Position numbers and translations under genes: made by a program | The notes under the pieces: generated by a model | Seen by the model: the letters and a program-made list of their open reading frames with translations, nothing else | What the model was told of the DNA's origin: nothing | The model's database searches: none | Shown here: positions 39,142 to 46,925 of the stretch, piece by piece | Position numbering within the stretch: position 1 is the first letter of the stretch | Layout: each line of letters starts with the position of its first letter | Source of the DNA: Burkholderiales bacterium | GTDB taxonomy: Bacteria > Pseudomonadota > Gammaproteobacteria > Burkholderiales > Eutrophovitaceae | Length of the DNA stretch: 64,000 nucleotides | Direction: 5' to 3' | NCBI GenBank assembly: GCA_035560005.1 | Contig: DATMAN010000039.1 | Span: 1-64,000, forward strand

Positions 39142-41028
39142 ATGAGCGCCCCCGCACAGCAAACGCACAAGCCCGGAGTCGTCGCCCTCGCGATCACGGC
39201 GATCGGGGTGGTGTTCGGCGACATCGGGACCAGTCCGCTGTACACGATCAAGGAAGCCTTCGGCGAAGCCCACGGGCTGGAGCCTTCGCACGACAACGTG
39301 CTCGGCGTGCTGTCGCTGGTGTTCTGGTCGCTGATGATCGTGGTGACGCTGAAGTACGTGGTCTTCATGATGCGCGCGGACAACCGCGGTGAAGGCGGCA
39401 TCATGGCGCTGCTTGCGCTCGTGCTGCGCGCGACTCCTCGCGGCACGCGGCGGCGCTGGACCCTGATATCGCTGGGTCTGTTCGGGGCCGCGCTGTTCTA
39501 TGGCGACGGCATGATCACGCCGGCGATCTCGGTACTCTCCGCGGTGGAAGGGCTGGAAGTGGCGACCCCGGCGTTGAAACCGGTGGTGCTCCCGGTCACC
39601 ATCGCGATCCTCGTCGCCCTGTTCCTGTTTCAGCAGCGCGGCACGGCCAGCGTCGGAGCGCTGTTCGGTCCCATCACCGCGCTGTGGTTCGCCACGCTGG
39701 CGTTGCTCGGCGTCATCAACATCCTGCAGCAGCCGTCGGTGCTGGCGGCATTGAGCCCGGGCTACGCAATAGACTTCTTTGCCCACAACCGGTGGACAGG
39801 TTTCTTCGTGCTCGGGGCTGTGGTGCTCGCGATTACCGGTACCGAGGCCCTGTACGCGGACATGGGCCATTTCGGCAAGACGCCCATCCGTCTGGCGTGG
39901 GGCGCCTATGTCATGCCGGCACTGGTGCTCAATTATTTCGGGCAGGGCGCACTGATCCTGCACGAGCCCGCCGCCATCGCCCATCCCTTCTATCACATGG
40001 CGCCCGAATGGGCGCTGTACCCGATGGTGGCGCTGGCGACGCTTGCCACCGTGATCGCTTCGCAGGCGGTGATCTCCGGAACGTATTCGCTCACGCGCCA
40101 GGCCATTCAGCTCGGCTACTGTCCGCGGCTCGAGATCTTCCACACTTCCGAAAGCGAGATCGGCCAGGTCTACATGCCGTGGATCAACTGGGCGCTGCTC
40201 GCTGCGGTCGTGGCCCTCGTGCTCGGTTTCGGCTCCTCGAGCAATCTGGCGGGGGCCTACGGCATCGCGGTGACGGGCACCATGGCGATCGACACCATCC
40301 TTGCATTCTTCCTGATGACACGGCTCTGGCGATGGTCGAAGTGGATCGCCGTGCCACTGCTGGTCGTTTTTCTGTCCATCGATCTATCCTTCTTCAGCGC
40401 CAACGCAGTGAAACTGCTGCACGGCGGCTGGTTCCCCATCGTGGTGGCGATCCTGCTCTTCGTCCTGCTGTCCACCTGGCGGCAGGGCCGGGTGCTGCTG
40501 ATGCGCAAGCTCGCGCCGGGCGCCATCGCAGTGGAGCCATTCATCCAGAGCATCACCCTGCATCCGCCGGCGCGGGTGCCTGGCACGGCGGTCTTCCTGA
40601 CTGCGGCCACCGAAGGCGTGCCGCACGCGCTGCTGCACAATCTGAACCACAACAAGGTGCTGCACGAACGCATCGTGCTGCTCACCGTGCATACGCGCGA
40701 CGTACCCCACGTGCCAGACGAGGAACGGCTCGAGATCAAGGAACTGGGCGAGAGCTTCTACCGCATCATCGTCTACTACGGCTTCAAGGACGAACCCGAC
40801 ATTCCCAAGGCGCTCGCGCTCGCCAGGGAGCACGGGCTGGAGTTCAACATGATGGAGACCTCCTTCTTCCTGTCGCGCCAGACACTGGTGCCGACGATGG
40901 GGGACGGCATGGCCTTGTGGCGGGAAAAACTCTTCTCGGCCATGTCGCGCAATGCTTCGAGCGCGACGGTGTTCTTCAACATTCCAGCCAACCGGGTGGT
41001 GGAGCTCGGTACTCGCATCGAGATCTAG
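39142..41028 (+). CDS. kup: low-affinity potassium transport system protein Kup
   Basis: Potassium uptake permease driven by proton symport. The 628 residues compare with 622 in E. coli. The GVVFGDIGTSPLYTIKEAF signature opens a twelve-helix membrane domain, and a cytosolic C-terminal domain of about 170 residues follows. ATG 39142 is chosen because it directly precedes the first conserved helix. It is divergent from ridA. Confidence 0.96.
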   Translation: MSAPAQQTHKPGVVALAITAIGVVFGDIGTSPLYTIKEAFGEAHGLEPSHDNVLGVLSLVFWSLMIVVTLKYVVFMMRADNRGEGGIMALLALVLRATPRGTRRRWTLISLGLFGAALFYGDGMITPAISVLSAVEGLEVATPALKPVVLPVTIAILVALFLFQQRGTASVGALFGPITALWFATLALLGVINILQQPSVLAALSPGYAIDFFAHNRWTGFFVLGAVVLAITGTEALYADMGHFGKTPIRLAWGAYVMPALVLNYFGQGALILHEPAAIAHPFYHMAPEWALYPMVALATLATVIASQAVISGTYSLTRQAIQLGYCPRLEIFHTSESEIGQVYMPWINWALLAAVVALVLGFGSSSNLAGAYGIAVTGTMAIDTILAFFLMTRLWRWSKWIAVPLLVVFLSIDLSFFSANAVKLLHGGWFPIVVAILLFVLLSTWRQGRVLLMRKLAPGAIAVEPFIQSITLHPPARVPGTAVFLTAATEGVPHALLHNLNHNKVLHERIVLLTVHTRDVPHVPDEERLEIKELGESFYRIIVYYGFKDEPDIPKALALAREHGLEFNMMETSFFLSRQTLVPTMGDGMALWREKLFSAMSRNASSATVFFNIPANRVVELGTRIEI

Positions 41029-41055
41029 CGCGTACCGGCACTGGAGAAGGCCGCG

Positions 41056-41373
41056 ATGAGCAACCGCGCGATCCGCAGTTTCGAAGCGCTGCTGGCCAGA
41101 GGCAAGGACAATGCGGTCTTGCGCTTCAGTCTGGGCAACGAGTATTTCAAGCTCGGCGACGATCGGCTCGCGATCGGGCACCTGGAGCGGGCAACAACGC
41201 TCGACCCGGGCTATTCCGCCGCCTGGAAGCTGCTCGGCAAGGCGCGTCTGCGCACGGGGGACGCGCAAGGCGCGCAGGCGGCCTGGCAGCGCGGCATCGA
41301 GGCCGCCGAGGCGCGCGGCGACAAGCAGGCTGCCCGGGAGATGGGGGTGTTCCTGCGCCGCCTGACCAAATGA
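41056..41373 (+). CDS. small tetratricopeptide-repeat protein
   Basis: A 105-residue, all-helical, soluble protein with about two to three TPR units (LRFSLGNEYFKLGDDRLAIGHL and AAWKLLGKARLRTGDAQGA regions). It probably mediates a protein contact. It lies 27 bases after kup in the same direction, so the two may share a transcript, but a functional link is not shown. No signal peptide is present. Confidence 0.8.
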   Translation: MSNRAIRSFEALLARGKDNAVLRFSLGNEYFKLGDDRLAIGHLERATTLDPGYSAAWKLLGKARLRTGDAQGAQAAWQRGIEAAEARGDKQAAREMGVFLRRLTK

Positions 41374-41382
41374 CCGCCAAGC

Positions 41383-42516
41383 TCAGCTCCCCGGTTGCAG
41401 CACCACGTTGATCTGCCGCTTCTGCCCATCGCGCAGCACCGTCAGCCGCACGCTCTGCCCGACCTCGTAGTCGTCGAGCGCGGCGAGCAGCTTCGCCACA
41501 CTGTCCACCGGCTTGTCCTCCACCGCCGTGATGATGTCCCCCGGCACGAAGCTGCCGTCGGGCCCAAGCCTCGCGGCGCGCAGCCCGGCCGCGGCCGCCG
41601 CGCCGTCGGGGTTGACGCGCAACACCACCACCCCCGGTGTACCCAGACGCTCGGTGACCACGCGGTTGAGCGCTTCGTCCACCTCGATGCCGAGCGCGGG
41701 GCGCACATACTTGCCGCGGGCGATGAGCTGCGGGACGACGCGGTTGACCGTATCGACCGGAACGGCGAAGCCCACGCCCGCCGAAGCACCGGATGGACTG
41801 TAGATTGCGGTGTTGATGCCGATCAGCCGGCCGGCCGAATCGAGCAGGGGACCTCCCGAGTTGCCGGGATTGATGGCGGCGTCGGTCTGGATCAGGTGTT
41901 CGATGACGCTGCGCCCGTCCTCGGATGGCAAGGACCGGTCCAGCGCGGATACCACCCCCACCGTCAGCGTCCAGTCCAGCCCGAACGGGTTGCCGATGGC
42001 GAACACCTTCTGGCCGACCTTCAGATCGTGACTGGTACCGACCGGTACCGGCGGCGGGCGCCTGAACCCCACGCCGATGCGCAGTACGGCCAGATCGTGC
42101 GCGGGGCTCACCCCGACCAGCGCCGCGACGAGCTCGCGCCCGTCGTTGAGCCGCACGCGCGCCTCCGCCGCGCCCGCCACGACGTGGAAGTTCGTGACCA
42201 CATGCCCTTTCTCGTCCCAGATGAAACCCGAACCGGTACCGCGCGGAATCGTGAAGATGTTGCGCGTCCAAAGATCCATCACGCGCTGACTGGTCGAGAT
42301 GTAGACCACGGAATTCTTCGATCGCTCGAACAGCTCGATGGTGGCTTTCTCGTCCGCGGCGAGGTCGCCCCGCGGCGTCACTGGCCTGGGAACGGCGTCG
42401 GCCCCGAACACCGTGTGTTCCACCGTCGGGACCGCGTACCAGACGAGCAGCGCGACAAGCGCGGCCAAGGCGACCCACGCGAAGCGACGCGCCGAAACGG
42501 GAAATTGCGAATTCAT
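41383..42516 (-). CDS. membrane-anchored HtrA/DegS-type serine protease
   Basis: Trypsin-like envelope protease with one N-terminal membrane helix (about 12-30), the triad His111 (TNFHVVAG), Asp141 (HDLAVLRIG) and Ser220 (NPGNSGGPL), and one C-terminal PDZ domain (about 270-375). The single PDZ and uncleaved anchor fit DegS or AlgW, which start the RseA-sigma E envelope stress cascade, more than DegP. ATG 42516 is preferred over an upstream start because the anchor follows directly. The family is certain; the DegS role is an inference. Confidence 0.93.
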   Translation of the reverse strand: MNSQFPVSARRFAWVALAALVALLVWYAVPTVEHTVFGADAVPRPVTPRGDLAADEKATIELFERSKNSVVYISTSQRVMDLWTRNIFTIPRGTGSGFIWDEKGHVVTNFHVVAGAAEARVRLNDGRELVAALVGVSPAHDLAVLRIGVGFRRPPPVPVGTSHDLKVGQKVFAIGNPFGLDWTLTVGVVSALDRSLPSEDGRSVIEHLIQTDAAINPGNSGGPLLDSAGRLIGINTAIYSPSGASAGVGFAVPVDTVNRVVPQLIARGKYVRPALGIEVDEALNRVVTERLGTPGVVVLRVNPDGAAAAAGLRAARLGPDGSFVPGDIITAVEDKPVDSVAKLLAALDDYEVGQSVRLTVLRDGQKRQINVVLQPGS

Positions 42517-42650
42517 GTTGGCATCTCCGTCGACCAGTGCCCGGCCGCCCATAGTGCAGCGCAACCGGGTGCGCAAGGCATAAGCGCCCATTTTGGCGCC
42601 AAGCGAGGCACCGCGGCACGACGATCTGCGGCCAGGGACTCGATCGGCCC

Positions 42651-42679
42651 TTGATCGCCGGCGGTCAGACTTCTATCAT
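42651..42679 (+). promoter_or_regulatory. candidate sigma-70 promoter of a small RNA
   Basis: TTGATC at 42651-42656 and TATCAT at 42674-42679 are separated by the ideal 17 bases. No coding gene follows closely, but a clear terminator lies 130 bases downstream, which suggests a small RNA transcript starting near 42686. Confidence 0.5.
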
Positions 42680-42685
42680 TGCCTG

Positions 42686-42814
42686 TAATCGGGAGACTTG
42701 GGGGCGATCAGTCCAAGCCTCCCGACTGCGTAGGATGCTGCTTCAAGCCGTTCCAGGCAGTTTCGGGCGGCGCCTCGCCAGCATTACCTCCCTTGTGCTG
42801 GCGAGGTTTCTTTA
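42686..42814 (+). ncRNA. candidate small regulatory RNA
   Basis: About 129 bases lie between a well-spaced promoter and an intrinsic terminator in the gap between the HtrA protease and the tRNA gene. The 5' part folds into a stem of GGGAGACTTGG (42691-42701) and CCAAGCCTCCC (42713-42723), with one A-C mismatch and an 11-base loop. No open frame of note is inside. It does not match the features I know for 6S, SRP, tmRNA or RNase P RNA. It is a prediction only. Confidence 0.45.
42773..42814 (+). terminator. intrinsic terminator of the candidate small RNA
   Basis: A perfect 11-base-pair stem, CCTCGCCAGCA (42773-42783) with TGCTGGCGAGG (42796-42806), 12-base loop, followed by TTTCTTTA. The plus-strand orientation has no protein gene upstream, which is what points to a small RNA. 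Confidence 0.75.
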
Positions 42815-43117
42815 AAGTCCCTCAATCGTCGCAAAACCCTCTGCACGCCGGCTGACGCCGCGCGGCGTCGCCCGGTGTCGTGTCGGGGCGGCTTGTTGAC
42901 GGGCTGGCAACGCGCTCTGCTGTCGACTGTCCGACAACTCATCAACCCCCGGCTGTTCAGGTTCTTCGATGCGCCTGCGCTGTCGGTTTTCTGACAGCCT
43001 GCGCTGGCATGGCGAATGCGCGGTCGAGAATGCGCCCGGGTGTGTCACGGGAACCAGTGAAAACGATCGCGTGATCGTGGAGAAAGTCCCGGGCGCCTTT
43101 GCAGAGGTGCTCAGACC
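42815..43117. other. gene-poor stretch with two palindromes
   Basis: No convincing gene is seen here. Two imperfect palindromes share TGTCNNNNNNNNGACA-like ends: TGTCGACTGTCCGACA at 42921-42936 and CTGTCGGTTTTCTGACAG at 42980-42997. The second is flanked by a direct 10-base repeat GCCTGCGCTG (42973-42982, 42997-43006). They could be operator sites for a regulator acting on the small gene that follows, or hairpins. Confidence 0.35.
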
Positions 43118-43285
43118 ATGCGCAACAGAGACATCGATGTGCCACCGTCGGCAATCGAGCCGGTGCTGTCCGACGAAGAAGCGGAATACAGAGACCTGGT
43201 CGACTACTGCGAATACGTCCTGGTGCTTTGCCCCGAACCACTCTGGCAGCACTGGAAGATTCGCGCCCCGGTCGACGACGACTAG
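43118..43285 (+). CDS. possible small acidic protein of 55 residues
   Basis: An ATG frame encodes MRNRDIDVPPSAIEP followed by an acidic stretch (LSDEEAEYRDLVDYCEYV) and a Trp-rich end (PLWQHWK), finishing in DDD. It has no signal peptide or membrane helix. A weak GAGG lies about 10 bases before the ATG. Amino acid composition looks protein-like and it is the only plausible frame in this gap. I do not recognise a family. It could be a chance frame. Confidence 0.4.
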   Translation: MRNRDIDVPPSAIEPVLSDEEAEYRDLVDYCEYVLVLCPEPLWQHWKIRAPVDDD

Positions 43286-43434
43286 GATCTGCCCGCATTT
43301 CTGCCCCGTACACTGCGGGCGCCAGGGCCTTCATCGCGACTTGTCTTGAGCACCGGTAGCGAAGGCAGTCCCGTCGTCGACGCGCTGCGCACTCATCCAT
43401 CCGTGGCGACCGCGCATGGGGCGCGGCGTCCCCG

Positions 43435-43474
43435 AAAAACCGAAGGCCACCCGCATGGATGGCCTTCGGTTTTC
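43435..43474 (-). terminator. intrinsic terminator after tRNA-Ala
   Basis: TGGCCTTCGGTTTT (43460-43473) pairs perfectly with AAAACCGAAGGCCA (43436-43449) as a 14-base-pair stem with a 10-base loop, starting one base beyond the tRNA CCA end. In the minus direction the descending stem ends in a T-run. Confidence 0.75.
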
Positions 43475-43550
<76 letters not shown>

Positions 43551-43568
43551 GGAAACAGGCAGCCGATT

Positions 43569-44372
43569 CTAACCCTTTTTCTCCCCACGGGCCAACGCCC
43601 GGCGGTTGGCCCAGATCAGCATGACGATGCCGCCGATGAACATGGGAATGCTCAGCCACTGCCCCATCGACAGTCCCAGTGCGAGCAGCCCCAGAAAGCT
43701 GTCTGGCTCGCGAGTGAACTCGACCAGGAAACGCAGCACCCCGTAGCCGATCAGGAATATCGCGGAAACCGCGCCGACCGGACGCCAGCGGCGCGAATAG
43801 ATCCACACCAGGGCGAAGAGCGCCACCCCCTCCAAAGCGAACTCGTAGAGCTGCGACGGATGCCGCGCGATGCTGTCGACCTGGGGAAACACCATCGCCC
43901 AAGGCACCTCGGCCGGTCGGCCCCAGAGTTCGCCGTTGATGAAGTTGCCGATGCGTCCCGCGCCCAGGCCCAGCGGCACCAGCGGCGCGATGAAGTCGGT
44001 CACTTCGAACCAGTGCCGGCCACGCGAGTGCGCGAACCACCACAGCGCGGCGACCACGCCGAGGAATCCGCCGTGAAAGGACATGCCGCCCTCCCACACG
44101 AACAGGATGCGGAGCGGATCGTGCAGATACTCGAGCGGCTTGTAGAAAATGACGTAGCCGAGCCGGCCGCCGAGCACCACGCCGATCACGCACAGGAAGA
44201 GCAGGTCGTCGAGGTCGCGGTTGACGAGCTTCAGCCAGGGCTGGCGGCCAATGCGATAGCGCCCCAGTATCAGCGCCAGCGCAAACGCGAGCAGGTACAT
44301 CAGCCCGTACCAGCGCACGGCGATCGGGCCGAGCTGCAGGGCGACGGGATCGAACTGAGGATGGATCAGCAT
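43569..44372 (-). CDS. lgt: prolipoprotein diacylglyceryl transferase
   Basis: Inner-membrane enzyme that transfers diacylglycerol to the lipobox Cys of prolipoproteins, the first step of lipoprotein maturation. The 267 residues contain seven hydrophobic segments, the HGGFLGVV catalytic region and the signature [16 protein letters not shown] start. It probably acts on the lipobox protein LivK encoded in this window, among others. Confidence 0.96.
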   Translation of the reverse strand: MLIHPQFDPVALQLGPIAVRWYGLMYLLAFALALILGRYRIGRQPWLKLVNRDLDDLLFLCVIGVVLGGRLGYVIFYKPLEYLHDPLRILFVWEGGMSFHGGFLGVVAALWWFAHSRGRHWFEVTDFIAPLVPLGLGAGRIGNFINGELWGRPAEVPWAMVFPQVDSIARHPSQLYEFALEGVALFALVWIYSRRWRPVGAVSAIFLIGYGVLRFLVEFTREPDSFLGLLALGLSMGQWLSIPMFIGGIVMLIWANRRALARGEKKG

Positions 44373-44441
44373 CGGCGGCGGAGCATGACCGCGCGATTAT
44401 ATATATGCGAGCGCCCGGTGCCCGCTTGCGCCCGATGGCGA

Positions 44442-45137
44442 TCAGGGAACCTGGACCATCTCCATGCGCTCGAGGATCGCGGCCGTGCGCCGTTGCAGCA
44501 ACGGCGTGGAGCGCACGCGGTCGTAAAAGCGGGGTCTTGGCACCATGGCGGCAAGCTGCGCCGCCTGCCAGGGCGAGAGCCATGTCGCGCTGGTGCCGAA
44601 GTAGTGGCGGGCGGCCGCCTCGACGCCGAACACGCCGTTGCCCCATTCGATCACATTGAGGTAGATCTCGAGAATCCGGCGCTTGGACATGACTGTCTCG
44701 ATCATCACGGTGATCGCGGCCTCCTGCAGCTTGCGCCAGGGCGTGCGCCTGCCGGACAGAAAGAGGTTCTTGGCGAGTTGCTGGCTGATCGTGGAGCCGC
44801 CGGCCACGACTTTTCCTCTGCGCAGGTTCTTCTCGGCGGCTTCCTGAATCGCTTCCCAGTCGAAGCCTTCGTGGTCGAGAAACTTGGCGTCCTCCGCGGC
44901 GATCAGCGCGCGCTTGAGATGCACCGAGATGTTCTCGTAAGGCACCCACTGGTGCTGCAGCTTGGCCTTCGGATTGGCATCGCGCAGGACCTCGAGCCGC
45001 GCGTCCATGAACGCCGTGGTCTTGGGATTGAACCAGACCCACCAGACCACGTGGCCGAACAGCCACGACTGATAGATCAACAGCAGGGCGGCCGCCAGCA
45101 CGAGAAGGCGGCCGAGCAGACGGCCGACGTACGTCAT
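44442..45137 (-). CDS. mtgA: monofunctional biosynthetic peptidoglycan transglycosylase
   Basis: Family 51 glycosyltransferase that polymerises lipid II. An N-terminal membrane anchor (about 8-32) precedes the catalytic domain with AAEDAKFLDHEGFDW (catalytic Glu), GGSTISQQLAKNLFL and KRRILEIYLNVIEWG. ATG 45137 gives 231 residues, the usual MtgA size, with no transpeptidase domain. It lies 4 bases after aroE. Confidence 0.95.
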   Translation of the reverse strand: MTYVGRLLGRLLVLAAALLLIYQSWLFGHVVWWVWFNPKTTAFMDARLEVLRDANPKAKLQHQWVPYENISVHLKRALIAAEDAKFLDHEGFDWEAIQEAAEKNLRRGKVVAGGSTISQQLAKNLFLSGRRTPWRKLQEAAITVMIETVMSKRRILEIYLNVIEWGNGVFGVEAAARHYFGTSATWLSPWQAAQLAAMVPRPRFYDRVRSTPLLQRRTAAILERMEMVQVP

Positions 45138-45141
45138 CGGC

Positions 45142-45972
45142 TCAGTTTGCGCGCAGCGCCTCGATAACCGGGCGGGTTTGCGGCAGCACGCCGCGCCACA
45201 GGCGGAACGACTCGGCCGCCTGTTCGACCAGCATCCCGAGGCCGTCCGCGAGCACTTGGGCGCCCTGAGCCTTCGCGAAGGCGAGAAACGGGGTCGGGCC
45301 CTTGCCGTACACCATCTCGTAGGCCAGCGCACCCGCGGCGAACAAGGCGTTTGGCAGCGGCGGCAAGGCGTCGGACAGGCTGCTCGAGGTGGCGTTGATG
45401 ACGATGTCGAAGTGTTTGCCCGCCAGGTCCGGATAGCCGATTCCGGAGATCACGCTGTGTTCGGCCGCCGGGTGATGGCGCGTGGTCTCCGCCAGCCGCA
45501 GCGCCTTGTCCGGGGTGCGGTTCACAATCGTCAGGATCGCCGGACGCTCTTGCAACAGCGGGATCAGCACCCCCTGTGCCGCGCCGCCGGCGCCCATCAA
45601 CAATACGCGCTTGGCGGCCAGCGTCACGCCGAGATTGATCGTGATGTCGCGCACCAATCCGTACCCGTCGGTGTTGTCGGCGCTGATGCGTCCGCCCTCG
45701 AATTTCAGGAAATTCGCGGCGCGCGCATCCTTGGCGCGTGCCGACACCTCGTGCGCCAGATCGAACGCTTCGAGCTTGAAGGGCACTGTGACGTTGGCGC
45801 CGCGGCCGCCCTGGGCGACGAAGGCTTGCACCGTGGCGCGAAAGCCGTCCAGCGGCGCGGCCAGGCGCACGTACTCGATGTCCTGGCCGGTCTGTCGGGC
45901 GAACAGCGCGTGGATCTCCGGTGACTTGCTGTGCGCGACCGGGTTCCCGATCACGGCGTAGCGGTCGGTCAT
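45142..45972 (-). CDS. aroE: shikimate dehydrogenase
   Basis: NADPH-dependent reduction of 3-dehydroshikimate to shikimate in aromatic amino acid synthesis. VIGNPVAHSKSPEIH and ANVTVPFK (catalytic Lys) bind substrate; GAGGAAQGVL is the NADP loop and NRTPDKAL the phosphate-binding part. ATG 45972 overlaps the tonB-like stop as ATGA; 276 residues. Confidence 0.96.
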   Translation of the reverse strand: MTDRYAVIGNPVAHSKSPEIHALFARQTGQDIEYVRLAAPLDGFRATVQAFVAQGGRGANVTVPFKLEAFDLAHEVSARAKDARAANFLKFEGGRISADNTDGYGLVRDITINLGVTLAAKRVLLMGAGGAAQGVLIPLLQERPAILTIVNRTPDKALRLAETTRHHPAAEHSVISGIGYPDLAGKHFDIVINATSSSLSDALPPLPNALFAAGALAYEMVYGKGPTPFLAFAKAQGAQVLADGLGMLVEQAAESFRLWRGVLPQTRPVIEALRAN

Positions 45973-46892
45973 TGCTCGATGGTGACTTCGAGGTCGCTGC
46001 GTGTAAACGACCAGTTGCGGGTGATGGACAGCACATCGTACTGCGCCCGGATCGGCTGCGGAAACGGCGCAAAAGGCCCGGCGAGATCCACGATGCGCAG
46101 CGCCGCGGCGTCCAGCACCTTGTGTCCGGAGGAGCGCTCGATCTCGATCTTTTCCACCGTGCCGTCGGCTTTGATCGATACCGTGATCAACAGCGAGCCG
46201 AAGATCTGCCTGCGCTTTGCTTCTTCGGGAAAGTTCGCGGTGCCGACCGCTTCGATGCGCTGCCGCCACTTGTCCACGTAATCGGCATAGACCACGCCTT
46301 CGGTGCGCGCCCCGATGAACTTGCGCCGCGGCAGCTTCTGATAGGCCTCCCAGTCCTTCGCGATCTCGGCCTCCAGTCTGGCGATGAGCATCCGCCGCTG
46401 TTCCGTGGCCGGCTCGTTGGGCTTGTCGCGAGCGCCAGTCTGCCGCACCGGCTTGTCGCGGGCCTCGCTCAGGGCCTTCTCGGAAGCCAGTTGCAGCAGC
46501 CGCTGCGCCTCCTGCTCGAGCTGCTGCACCCGGCGCGCTGCGAGCTCGACCGCATCAGCCGCTTCCCTGTCGCGCACGGCCGGCAGATTGGACTGCGCGC
46601 GGCGGTCCGCTTGCGTGTTGCCGCCGCCGTCGAGATGAGCCTGGGCGAGCGCATCGGCCTTGGCCGGTTTGGCCGATGAGCGCGCGTTGACCAGCACCAC
46701 GTCGAGCTGCGCGGTGAACTTGTCGTTCGCGGAATCCGGGCCGCTGAACGTGATCAGGAGCACAAAGGCATGCAGGACGATGGAGAAGGCCATCGCCACC
46801 GGCAGTGCGTCGGCGGATACGAGCAGGTGCGACAGCGCGGGCGTGGACGAACCGGTCTGCGAACCCGTCGCAGTGAGGATCTGTTCCGGCAA
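45969..46892 (-). CDS. TonB family energy transducer
   Basis: Envelope protein with one N-terminal membrane helix (about 30-52), a charged coiled-coil-like middle (RRVQQLEQEAQRLLQLASEK) and a C-terminal TonB domain of about 90 residues (PRRKFIGAR to TIEQ) with the IEIERSSGHKVLDAAAL segment. TonB couples the proton gradient to outer-membrane receptors with ExbB/ExbD, which are not nearby. The central region lacks the long Pro-Lys stretch of E. coli TonB. The start appears to be TTG at 46892. The receptor it serves cannot be inferred. Confidence 0.85.
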   Translation of the reverse strand: MPEQILTATGSQTGSSTPALSHLLVSADALPVAMAFSIVLHAFVLLITFSGPDSANDKFTAQLDVVLVNARSSAKPAKADALAQAHLDGGGNTQADRRAQSNLPAVRDREAADAVELAARRVQQLEQEAQRLLQLASEKALSEARDKPVRQTGARDKPNEPATEQRRMLIARLEAEIAKDWEAYQKLPRRKFIGARTEGVVYADYVDKWRQRIEAVGTANFPEEAKRRQIFGSLLITVSIKADGTVEKIEIERSSGHKVLDAAALRIVDLAGPFAPFPQPIRAQYDVLSITRNWSFTRSDLEVTIEQ

Positions 46893-46925
46893 AAGACCTA
46901 GTCGGCGTTGACGACGCGAGCCATT

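Noticed and set aside
42980..42997. Lux-type quorum-sensing box
   Set aside because: The palindrome has CT-N14-AG spacing rather than CT-N12-AG, and no luxR/luxI gene is in the window.
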